This document shows positions 1 to 6,316 of a DNA stretch of 7,318 nucleotides, one piece after another (positions within the stretch are counted from its first letter, which is position 1; each line of letters begins with the position of its first letter). Origin of the DNA: an uncultured Candidatus Melainabacteria bacterium (GTDB lineage: Bacteria > Cyanobacteriota > Vampirovibrionia > Gastranaerophilales > Gastranaerophilaceae); contig CALAFU010000214.1 in the NCBI GenBank assembly GCA_937891325.1, positions 1-7,318 on the forward strand. The letters are read 5' to 3'. The position numbers and the translations under genes were made by a program. The notes beneath the pieces were generated by a model. It made no database searches, was not told where the DNA came from, and saw only the letters and a program-made list of their open reading frames with translations.

Positions 1-57
1 TACAACGCCAGCTAAAATTCCTATTCCAAAACTAAAATCGTCTCTTTTGTTGCACAT
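1..57 (-). CDS. YtxH-like small protein, N-terminal 19 codons only
   Basis: Only the first 19 residues (MCNKRDDFSFGIGILAGVV) lie in the window; the gene runs off the left edge. A short polar start followed by a Gly/Ala/Val-rich hydrophobic stretch (GIGILAGVV) is typical of YtxH-family proteins. These are small, single-membrane-segment proteins, often with a coiled-coil tail and linked to general stress in Bacillus. The start at base 57 is supported by a good ribosome site, AGAGG at 64-68 on the minus strand, six bases from the ATG, and by a plausible promoter at 90-118. It lies 63 bases downstream of the gene for a small basic membrane protein. Family assignment rests on a short fragment: the existence of the gene is fairly sure, its identity is tentative. 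Confidence 0.55.
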   Translation of the reverse strand, partial: MCNKRDDFSFGIGILAGVV

Positions 58-89
58 TTTGAACCTCTACTTTCTTAATTCTTGAGCTT

Positions 90-118
90 ATTGTAACATA
101 TAACCTCTTATCATACAA
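90..118 (-). promoter_or_regulatory. Candidate sigma-70-type promoter for the YtxH-like gene
   Basis: On the minus strand, TTGTAT (113-118) and TACAAT (90-95) are separated by exactly 17 bases. TGT directly precedes the -10 box, giving an extended -10 element. The -10 matches consensus at five of six positions; the -35 is weak. Transcription would start near base 83, about 25 bases before the ATG at 57. This suggests the YtxH-like gene can be transcribed separately from the membrane-protein gene upstream. It is a pattern match in AT-rich DNA and has no experimental support. Confidence 0.4.
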
Positions 119-120
119 GA

Positions 121-486
121 TTAAACAAAACAATCAGCCCTAAAGGTATCATACATAACTAATAATAATTCCGCTAACAGAATTTTCTTTTTAAACTTTG
201 TTTTTTTGAAGAAAAACAACAAAATACCTACCAAAGCGCCTTTGATAATGTTTCTATATAATTCTCTTCTTCGTCTCAAGAATTCTCGTTTTTGTTGTTT
301 CATTTGACATTTGAAAGAACTTGCCACGTCATAAATTGCTCTAAGTTTGAATTTTAACGTATGACGGTTAACCTTAAATTTTTCAGACAAAGCATTAACC
401 TTTTTATCCACATGCATAATGCCTGCGCATAAAACGATTACGGCAAATAATTCAAGTATAAAAAATATTACAAATATATAACTCAT
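121..486 (-). CDS. Small basic membrane protein of unknown function
   Basis: A 121-residue protein. Residues about 3-24 form a strong N-terminal membrane segment (YIFVIFFILELFAVIVLCAG). A charged, helical, strongly basic middle follows, with RRRR at 71-74. A second hydrophobic stretch lies at about 79-93 and a third, weaker one at about 101-112. A membrane anchor followed by a 'VDKKVNALSEKFK' helix, just upstream of a YtxH-like gene, recalls the DUF948/YtxG-YtxH pairs of Bacilli, but I cannot confirm homology. The downstream YtxH-like gene may be co-transcribed, although it also has a candidate promoter of its own. The ATG at 486 has only a weak purine-rich ribosome site (AGAAG/AAAGAA). The gene is likely real: no longer reading frame competes, and the composition is sensible for a membrane protein. 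Confidence 0.6.
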   Translation of the reverse strand: MSYIFVIFFILELFAVIVLCAGIMHVDKKVNALSEKFKVNRHTLKFKLRAIYDVASSFKCQMKQQKREFLRRRRELYRNIIKGALVGILLFFFKKTKFKKKILLAELLLVMYDTFRADCFV

Positions 487-572
487 TTCTTTATTCTTCT
501 TTTTTATATTATATTAGTATATGTATTATATAGTAAAAATAAAAAATTGAAATACTCAGAAAGAATTAATTT
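487..572. promoter_or_regulatory. AT-rich divergent intergenic region
   Basis: These 86 bases separate the minus-strand membrane-protein gene from the plus-strand murT-like gene, so promoters for both should lie here. On the minus strand, two perfect TATAAT hexamers occur at 525-530 and 508-513, but neither has a convincing -35 box. On the plus strand, TATTAT occurs at 524-529, again without a clear -35. The region is so AT-rich that such hexamers are expected by chance, so I do not choose a specific promoter. The purine stretch AGAAAG at about 558-563 is the likely ribosome site for the GTG start at 573. Confidence 0.35.
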
Positions 573-1904
573 GTGAACAGATTAAAATTTTATATATCAA
601 TCATCTTGGCTAGGTTGATTAAGCTACTTATTAAAATCATTGGACGCTCTAGTGGAACATCTTTTATCGGAATGTTTACGCTAAAAACTAATCCTGATTT
701 TTTAAATTTTTGTTCTAAATACATTTTGCACGAAAAGATTTCTGTTACAGGCACAAACGGCAAAACTACAACCGCAGGGCTTATTGCACAAATTTTAGAA
801 GCGAATAACAAAGAAGTTATTCACAACGCACAAGGTGCAAATATGTTGACAGGTATTGCAAACGTTTTTGCAACAACAATTGTTCCGTCAAAACGTTATG
901 ACAATTGTGTTTTAGAATCAGATGAAGCATATCTATCAAAACTTTATGACTACATGAAGTTAGACTATTTGGTTGTAACAAACTTATTCCGCGACCAACT
1001 TGATAGGTACGGCGAACTTGACACAACAGCTAAAAAAATTCAATCTGCAATCGACAAAAACAAAGATTTAGTATTGCTTTTGAACGCTGACGATCCACTT
1101 GTTGCAAATTTAGGACACGACAACAAAAAATTATATTATGGTTTTGAAAACATTGAATTTGCTGGAAAACGTACAATTTCTCATGCTCCAGCCGAAATGT
1201 TCAACTGTGTTTGCGGAAAACCTTTAGAATATTCAAAACGTTTTTATGCTCAACAAGGTCATTATTACTGCACTTGCGGTTACAAACGTCCTGAATGTGA
1301 TTATCAAGGTAATGCAAAAATTTATGATGATTACATCGAAATTTCAGTTCTTCACAACGGCGAAGAAACTCATTATACTTTCGATTCAATCGGTTTATAC
1401 AATGCTTACAACGCACTTGCAGCAATTTCAATGGCTTTAGAAATCGGATACAAGCAAGAGGAAATCCAAAACGCTCTAAACACTTACAAAGCAATGTTTG
1501 GAAGAGCCGAAAAAACTGAATTTAACGGACATAAAGCAATTATTCAACTTATCAAAAACCCTGCTGGCGCAAGTGAGGTCTTGAAAACTGTTGATTTAAG
1601 TTCTAAAATATTGATAGCAATAAACGACAATTTTGCAGACGGCAGAGATGTTTCTTGGCTATGGGATGCAGAATTTGAATTGTTAAAGGATACAGAAAAA
1701 ACAATTGTCACATCTGGTATTCGTGCCAATGATATGGCTTTAAGACTAAAATACGCTGGAGTTCCAACAGAAAAAATTAAGGTTGTACCTGATTTATTTG
1801 AAGCGGTTGAAGAAGTTTCAAGTTCAGAAGATAAAACCGAAAAAGTTACAATAATGCCATCTTACACAGCATTATTACAAATCAAAAATTACAAACGAGG
1901 TTAA
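573..1904 (+). CDS. murT: MurT-like Mur ligase (lipid II amidotransferase, ligase subunit)
   Basis: This 443-residue protein matches Staphylococcus MurT (about 437 residues) end to end. In MurT/GatD, MurT activates the D-glutamate of the lipid II stem peptide with ATP, and GatD supplies ammonia from glutamine to make D-isoglutamine. Visible features are a basic hydrophobic N-terminus (5-23), the ATP-binding loop TGTNGKTTT (59-67), TNLFRDQLDRYGE (136-148), NADD (171-174) and a four-cysteine zinc ribbon (C212, C214, C233, C235) inserted in the ligase middle domain. YNAYNALAA (276-284) and a C-terminal DUF1727 domain with NPAG and NDNFADGRD (351-359) follow. D359 aligns with S. aureus D349, which completes the catalytic triad of GatD. 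The start is GTG, chosen because it gives the usual MurT N-terminus. No gatD follows; the next gene begins 11 bases on and encodes a PdxJ-like protein. Confidence 0.9.
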   Translation: MNRLKFYISIILARLIKLLIKIIGRSSGTSFIGMFTLKTNPDFLNFCSKYILHEKISVTGTNGKTTTAGLIAQILEANNKEVIHNAQGANMLTGIANVFATTIVPSKRYDNCVLESDEAYLSKLYDYMKLDYLVVTNLFRDQLDRYGELDTTAKKIQSAIDKNKDLVLLLNADDPLVANLGHDNKKLYYGFENIEFAGKRTISHAPAEMFNCVCGKPLEYSKRFYAQQGHYYCTCGYKRPECDYQGNAKIYDDYIEISVLHNGEETHYTFDSIGLYNAYNALAAISMALEIGYKQEEIQNALNTYKAMFGRAEKTEFNGHKAIIQLIKNPAGASEVLKTVDLSSKILIAINDNFADGRDVSWLWDAEFELLKDTEKTIVTSGIRANDMALRLKYAGVPTEKIKVVPDLFEAVEEVSSSEDKTEKVTIMPSYTALLQIKNYKRG

Positions 1905-1915
1905 AAATTTAAGCA

Positions 1916-2629
1916 ATGCTTTTAAACGTTAACATCAATTACTTAGCAAATTTAAGAAATTCAATCGGCGGAAACGAACCCGATTTATTGAAATGCGCTA
2001 GATATTGCGAACGTTCTGGCGCTGACGGTATTATAACCTACGTTTCAGACCTTGTTAATAGCGTAAACACTTATGATATTAAAAATTTGAAAGCACATCT
2101 AAGAACAAGATTTATCCTAAAAATTCCGATGTCAAAAGAATACCAAAAGCACGCAATAGACTGTGTTCCCGACATTGTTTGTATTGTTCCAGAGACAAAC
2201 GAACAATCACCGTCAAAAGGTTTTAATGTTTTGAAGTATCAAACAGAAATTAATGATTTTATGGTGCCTTTAATGTACGAAGGTTCTCTTGCTTGCGTTT
2301 TGATTGACCCACAAATTGAGCAGGTTCATAGTGCATACAAAGCTGGAATGCATTACGTAGAACTTAATACAGCAAAATTTGCGGAAGCCTTCAAAACAGG
2401 AAATTACGACAAGGAATTTAATGACCTGAAAGAAAGTGCTGTTTTAGCGAACACGCTTGGATTAAAGGTTATTTTAGGTAACGGAATTAATTATGTAAAC
2501 GTTAGCAAATTAATGGAAATTCATGGAGTTTCTGAGCTTAACATAGGTCATAGCATAACTTCAAAAGCCATTTTTGCAGGTTTAGACAAAGCAATTAAAG
2601 ATATGAAAGAGTTGACAGATGAAAAGTAG
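1916..2629 (+). CDS. PdxJ-fold protein lacking the PdxJ catalytic residues
   Basis: A 237-residue protein, close to PdxJ in length (about 240), with recognisable PdxJ signatures throughout: VNINYLANLR (5-14), SGADGI (34-39), VPE (91-93), LGLKVILGNGINYVNV (181-196) and SELNIGHSI (206-214). PdxJ condenses deoxyxylulose phosphate with an aminoacetone phosphate to form pyridoxine phosphate. Aligned to E. coli PdxJ from memory, catalytic H45, E72 and H193 are Y42, K69 and N189. Substrate residues D11, H12, R20, R47, H52 and T102 are N8, Y9, I17, S44, S49 and P99. N6, E149, G190 and the GH pair 211-212 are kept. Fold conserved with the active site rewritten suggests a pseudoenzyme or a new activity, so the name pdxJ should not be transferred. 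It lies 11 bases after murT and overlaps the next gene by 11 bases. The ATG has no good ribosome site (GAGG is 15 bases away), which suggests translational coupling. Confidence 0.8.
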   Translation: MLLNVNINYLANLRNSIGGNEPDLLKCARYCERSGADGIITYVSDLVNSVNTYDIKNLKAHLRTRFILKIPMSKEYQKHAIDCVPDIVCIVPETNEQSPSKGFNVLKYQTEINDFMVPLMYEGSLACVLIDPQIEQVHSAYKAGMHYVELNTAKFAEAFKTGNYDKEFNDLKESAVLANTLGLKVILGNGINYVNVSKLMEIHGVSELNIGHSITSKAIFAGLDKAIKDMKELTDEK

Positions 2630-2933
2630 AGAAGAAATTGTAGAAGAAATGCAACAAGTCGTAGAACAAATGAGACTTGACGACTTGGAAGAACGTCCTG
2701 AACTTGAAGAAGAATACTTTGATTGCTCTTGTTGCGGTCAAACAAAATCTTACGCAGGCTCAATACAATATGGCGAATACAGACTTTGCAACGACTGCGT
2801 ACTTCTGGCTGAAACAGGCTTTGCTCTAGGTAAAATCAAGGATATTCAAGACCTTATTGATGCAATGGAAGACAAACGTCTTGAAGAACTTTGCAATTTC
2901 ATCAAACAAGACGAAAAAAGCCAAAACAATTAG
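2619..2933 (+). CDS. Small acidic protein with ClpX-type four-cysteine zinc motif
   Basis: A 104-residue protein of unrecognised family. An acidic, probably helical N-terminus (1-33, rich in Glu) is followed by a zinc-ribbon-like module, C36-x2-C39 and C57-x2-C60, with an extra C38 between the first pair. A helical acidic tail makes up the rest. The module's spacing and flavour (CSCCGQ...YRLCNDCVLLAE) resemble the N-terminal zinc domain of ClpX (CSFCGK...CDEC, about 18 residues between pairs; here 17). In ClpX that domain dimerises and docks adaptors. Homology is an inference from the motif and not established. There are no membrane segments or signal peptide, so it should be cytoplasmic. The start overlaps the end of the PdxJ-like gene by 11 bases, with AAAGAG about seven bases upstream of the ATG, so the genes form one operon. 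Its stop codon overlaps that of the convergent gene. Confidence 0.7.
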   Translation: MKSREEIVEEMQQVVEQMRLDDLEERPELEEEYFDCSCCGQTKSYAGSIQYGEYRLCNDCVLLAETGFALGKIKDIQDLIDAMEDKRLEELCNFIKQDEKSQNN

Positions 2934-2936
2934 CCT
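2914..2936 (-). terminator. Weak candidate intrinsic terminator of the minus-strand unit
   Basis: Read on the minus strand, AGGCTAA (2930-2936) can pair with TTGGCTT (2918-2924) around a five-base TTGTT loop. The stem has seven pairs, two of them G-U, and the Ts opposite 2914-2919 give a short U-run after it. It contains the stop codon of the exported-protein gene and lies inside the end of the convergent zinc-motif gene, where minus-strand transcripts would need to stop. The stem is weak and the U-run short, so this is tentative. No terminator was seen for the plus-strand operon. Confidence 0.3.
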
Positions 2937-3406
2937 AAATTTTCAATCGGTGTATTAATATTTAAATCAATATATTTATAGAAATTTGTCAAAATTCCTA
3001 AAGGGAAAAAGTAATTATTATCAGCTGGTACAACCTTTATGATAGCTGATTTTGCATCGACTTTTGAAACGGATACCATAAAGTTTCTGTTTGCAGCTCT
3101 AAACAAAATATAGCCATTTTTAGATTGAATTTCATCTATGAAAAATTTGTTAGCATTCACGCTTGCAAGTGCTAAAAAGTACAATTTATCAACCGGAATC
3201 ATATATTTTTTAGTACATTTTTCAAACGGAATCATTTGTGGAACTGTTGGAGAAACCGCCGGTTGAGTTGTTTCCCTGTTTACATTAATCGTTTGAGTTG
3301 CGTTTAAATTCGACAAAGGTTGAACCATAATTTGTTCTGCGCAAAAAGCTGAACTAGAAAAGATTACAGCGCAAAATATTAAAACTAATTTTATTGTTCT
3401 TTCCAT
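2930..3406 (-). CDS. Exported protein of unknown function, encoded after polA
   Basis: A 158-residue protein with a classical signal peptide: positive start (MERTIK), hydrophobic core (7-16) and a small-residue region SSSAFCAE. Cleavage is likely after A20 or A23; C22 is not in a good lipobox, so a lipoprotein is less likely. A Thr/Pro-rich linker (about 40-62) and a compact domain (about 63-158) follow. That domain has one cysteine (C64) and alternating hydrophobic and charged stretches typical of beta/alpha folds (GYILFRAANRNFMVSVSK, SAIIKVVPA). I do not recognise the family. The ATG lies 16 bases inside the end of polA and is preceded by GGGG at 3413-3416, six bases away, which supports this start and coupling to polA. 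The stop overlaps the stop of the convergent plus-strand gene by four bases. Confidence 0.7.
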   Translation of the reverse strand: MERTIKLVLIFCAVIFSSSAFCAEQIMVQPLSNLNATQTINVNRETTQPAVSPTVPQMIPFEKCTKKYMIPVDKLYFLALASVNANKFFIDEIQSKNGYILFRAANRNFMVSVSKVDAKSAIIKVVPADNNYFFPLGILTNFYKYIDLNINTPIENLG

Positions 3407-6198
3407 GATTTACCCCAATTAATATCTACTAATAACGGTACTTTTAGGTCTGCAACATTTTGCATTTCTTGTTTTACAATGGTTTTAACCTGTTCTAACT
3501 CGTCTGCAACAACTTCAAACACAAGTTCATCGTGTACTTGCATAACCATTTTAGATTTTAAATCATTTTCTTTAAACGCTTTATCGACGTTAATCATAGC
3601 CATTTTGATTAAATCAGCAGCCGTACCTTGAAGCGGTTGGTTAATCGCCGCACGCTCAGCAAATTCTTTAATCATTCTGTTTGGACTTGCCAATTCTGAC
3701 AAATAACGTTTTCTTCCAAAAATTGTTTCAACAAAACCGTGTTCATACGCAAATGCCACAGTATTGTGCATATAGGCTTGAACTTTTGGATAAGTCATAA
3801 AATATTTATCAATAAAGTTTTGCGCCTCTTGAGCTGGAATATCAAGCGCTTTTGCCAAACCGTAACGAGTTTGACCGTAAATAATACCAAAGTTTACAGC
3901 CTTTGCCTTGTAACGCATTTCCTTTGTAACTTGTTCTACAGGAACATCAAAAACTTTTGAAGCTGTTAGGCTGTGAACATCAACGTCAGAATTAAACGCT
4001 GAAATCAAGTTTTCATCACCCGAAACGTGAGCCAACAAGCGCAATTCAATTTGCGAATAGTCAGAAGACAAAATAAAATCATTTTCATCTTCTGGAACAA
4101 AAGCGTTTCTCAACTTGTTTCCTTCTTCTGTCCTAATTGGAATATTTTGCAAATTAGGGTTTGAAGACGACAAACGACCTGTCGCCGTTACTGTTTGATT
4201 GTAAGTTGTATGAATTCTTCTATCTTTTAGGCTTACCAAAAGAGGCAAAGCATCTGTATAAGTTGTTCTTAGCTTTGTATATTTTCTATAATCAATTAAA
4301 TATCTACAAATTGGGTGTTTTGAGGCTAATTCTTCAAGCACTTCAACATTTGTAGAAGGTTTTGCCTTACCGCGTTTTTTCTTCAATTGAATATTCAATT
4401 TTTCATAAAGCACTTCGCCAACTTGTTTTGGAGAATTGATATTAAATTCTTCGCCTGCAATTTCGTAAATTTTAGCCTGCAAATCCTCTGCTTTTTTAGT
4501 CATATATTCAGAAAGTTCGCTCATATAATCAACGTCTAGAGCGACTCCGTCATATTCCATTTGAGCCAAAATGTGAGTTAGAGGCAATTCCACCTCGTCA
4601 TGTAGTTTCAATTCTGCTGTTGACAAGTCTTTTAACCAGAATTGTATTAATTTATAAATTGAAAACGCATTATCTTGAGCGTAAGTTATCAAATCAGTTT
4701 GCGGAAGTTGAGCAAACTTAGTTTTCTTAGTTGGAAAATCCAATTCAAAAGAAATGTGATTGATATAATCAAGCGCTTGAGCGTTCAAATCGTGGCTTCT
4801 GTTTGGATTTTTGATATAACTTGCTAAAACTGTGTCAAAACTAATATTTTTCAACTCAATATCAATAGATTTTAAAATATTTATGTCATTTTTCGCGTTA
4901 TAAGTGTATTTTTTAAGGTTTTCAGCCTCAAAAACAGGTTTTAAACCCTCAATTAAACCATCTTTGGCAACATAAACCGATTGAATTTTGTTGTTTTCGT
5001 CTTCGTAAGCAATTGCACAGCCAATTAAATCAATGGTTACAGCATTTTCAAAATCTGAAACAAAAGTTAGTGCAATTTCTTCTTTTTTCAATAATTCTTG
5101 AACTAAATTGTTTAATTCGCTAACCTCTGTAATTGTTTTGATGTCGTAAGTTTCCGTTTCAACGGTTTCCTTTACAGCACTTGCAAACAAGCCTAACTGC
5201 ATTTGAGGTACGTTATCTTCTTTAAATTGAACAAGAGATTTGTCCTCTTTTTGCTCTGTTTGTTGAGGTTTTACAGGTAATTCATCACAATTTTTGTCAA
5301 AAGTGCATAAAATATTATCAATATTTTTCACAAAACTGTAAAATTGCATTTTTTTCAAATATTCCACAACCTGCGAAATCTCTGGCAATTCAACCTTTGT
5401 ATCTTCAAAATCGAAATCAATATCGACATCTCTAACAATTGTTGCCAAATATTTACTCAATTTTGCATCTTCAATACCCGCTTGAAGTCTATTTCTTATC
5501 GCATTTTCAGGAATATTTTCAATATCGTCTAAAATGTCTTCCAATCTTGAATATCTAGTCAAAAGTTTTTGAGCGGATTTTTCGCCGATACCTTTAACCC
5601 CTGGGATATTGTCGGAAGTATCACCGCGTAAACCTTTATAATCAATAACTTGACTTGGCCATACACCTAATTTTTCGTGAACCTTGTACCAATCATACTC
5701 AATCAATTCGCCTTTTGACGGAATTAAAACTTTAACCAAACCTTCTCTATCAATCAATTGGAAAGAGTCTTGATCACCTGTCAAAATAAGAGTTTTGTGA
5801 CCTAATTTCGCCGCCTTTGCAGTAATCGTACCGATTACGTCATCTGCTTCAAAGCCTTCTTTTGTATAAATTGGAATATTGAAAGCCTTCAAGCCGTCAA
5901 CAATCAAGCCCAACTGTGTACGTAATGGATCAGGCATAGCCTCACGATTAGCCTTATATTCGTGATATTTTTCGACACGGAAAGTTTGCCTACCAACATC
6001 AAACGCAACCGCTATCGCATCAGGTTTGATGTCATTATTTTTAAGTAAGTCGAAAATTGACTTAAAAAATCCGTAAACTGCCCACGTTGGAGTGCCGTCA
6101 GAGGTTTTCATACCTGTACGTTCTAACGCAAAATATTGACGGAATGCTAGAGCATGTCCGTCAATTAAAATTAAAGTCTTTTGATGTTGATTTGCCAT
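3391..6198 (-). CDS. polA: DNA polymerase I
   Basis: A full-length 935-residue family A polymerase (E. coli 928). It removes RNA primers and fills gaps in Okazaki-fragment processing and excision repair. The N-terminal 5' nuclease (1 to about 290) shows D13, D67, E117/D119/D120, D142/D144 and GDTSDNIPG (192-200), followed by a helix-hairpin-helix (200-213). The region 350-525 corresponds to the 3'-5' exonuclease fold but looks degenerate: V380 and D382 stand where the first DxE should be, though D438 and D509 may remain. The polymerase domain has motif A DYSQIELR (713-720), motif B R762, K766, F770, Y774 and motif C HDE (889-891). A variable linker (about 300-350) joins the 5' nuclease to the rest. 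An in-frame TAA two codons upstream fixes the ATG at 6198; no strong ribosome site is visible. It is probably transcribed from clpX. Confidence 0.97.
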   Translation of the reverse strand: MANQHQKTLILIDGHALAFRQYFALERTGMKTSDGTPTWAVYGFFKSIFDLLKNNDIKPDAIAVAFDVGRQTFRVEKYHEYKANREAMPDPLRTQLGLIVDGLKAFNIPIYTKEGFEADDVIGTITAKAAKLGHKTLILTGDQDSFQLIDREGLVKVLIPSKGELIEYDWYKVHEKLGVWPSQVIDYKGLRGDTSDNIPGVKGIGEKSAQKLLTRYSRLEDILDDIENIPENAIRNRLQAGIEDAKLSKYLATIVRDVDIDFDFEDTKVELPEISQVVEYLKKMQFYSFVKNIDNILCTFDKNCDELPVKPQQTEQKEDKSLVQFKEDNVPQMQLGLFASAVKETVETETYDIKTITEVSELNNLVQELLKKEEIALTFVSDFENAVTIDLIGCAIAYEDENNKIQSVYVAKDGLIEGLKPVFEAENLKKYTYNAKNDINILKSIDIELKNISFDTVLASYIKNPNRSHDLNAQALDYINHISFELDFPTKKTKFAQLPQTDLITYAQDNAFSIYKLIQFWLKDLSTAELKLHDEVELPLTHILAQMEYDGVALDVDYMSELSEYMTKKAEDLQAKIYEIAGEEFNINSPKQVGEVLYEKLNIQLKKKRGKAKPSTNVEVLEELASKHPICRYLIDYRKYTKLRTTYTDALPLLVSLKDRRIHTTYNQTVTATGRLSSSNPNLQNIPIRTEEGNKLRNAFVPEDENDFILSSDYSQIELRLLAHVSGDENLISAFNSDVDVHSLTASKVFDVPVEQVTKEMRYKAKAVNFGIIYGQTRYGLAKALDIPAQEAQNFIDKYFMTYPKVQAYMHNTVAFAYEHGFVETIFGRKRYLSELASPNRMIKEFAERAAINQPLQGTAADLIKMAMINVDKAFKENDLKSKMVMQVHDELVFEVVADELEQVKTIVKQEMQNVADLKVPLLVDINWGKSWKEQ

Positions 6199-6201
6199 AA
6201 T

Positions 6202-6215
6202 TTATGCAATTTCTT
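6202..6215. repeat. 14-base direct repeat, copy next to polA
   Basis: TTATGCAATTTCTT, identical to the copy at 6317-6330. On the minus strand this copy reads AAGAAATTGCATAA and lies three bases before the polA start codon. It reproduces the last codons and stop of clpX without being part of that gene. Together with the second copy it flanks the inverted-repeat element, as a target-site duplication would. Confidence 0.75.
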
Positions 6216-6219
6216 TCTC

Positions 6220-6316
6220 GTAAATAATGAGATTCTGAAACAAGTTCAGAATGACATAATGTTTTGTATTCAAATTTTATGTCACCCTGAATTTATTTCA
6301 GGGTCTCTTTTATTAC
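6220..6316. repeat. Inverted-repeat palindromic element between clpX and polA
   Basis: Two 40-base arms (6220-6259 and 6277-6316) are inverted copies that agree at 31 of 40 positions, around a 17-base AT-rich spacer. Each arm contains its own perfect hairpin with an 8-base stem and 5-base loop: ATTCTGAA/TTCAGAAT at 6232-6252 and ACCCTGAA/TTCAGGGT at 6284-6304. The core resembles the CCTGAA/TTCAGG dispersed palindromes seen in many bacterial genomes, whose chance translations give peptides such as CHPEFISGS. There is no coding capacity. On the minus strand neither hairpin is followed by a U-run, so it is not an obvious terminator between clpX and polA; it could affect mRNA processing or stability. 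It accounts for most of the 118-base gap. Confidence 0.8.

Noticed and set aside
487..572. Specific promoter calls from TATAAT-like hexamers.
   Set aside because: The region is nearly pure A/T, none of the hexamers has a credible -35 partner, and matches are expected by chance.
1201..1494. Minus-strand 97-codon frame with many Cys and His.
   Set aside because: It is a shadow of the MurT zinc-ribbon codons; the plus-strand frame matches MurT throughout.
1916..2629. Annotation as functional pyridoxine 5'-phosphate synthase (pdxJ).
   Set aside because: The fold matches but the catalytic His/Glu/His and most substrate contacts are replaced, so the gene name is withheld.
6279..6310. Hairpin followed by TCTCTTTTATT as a plus-strand intrinsic terminator.
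   Set aside because: No plus-strand gene lies upstream of it, and the T-rich stretch is interrupted; the symmetric inverted-repeat structure explains it better.
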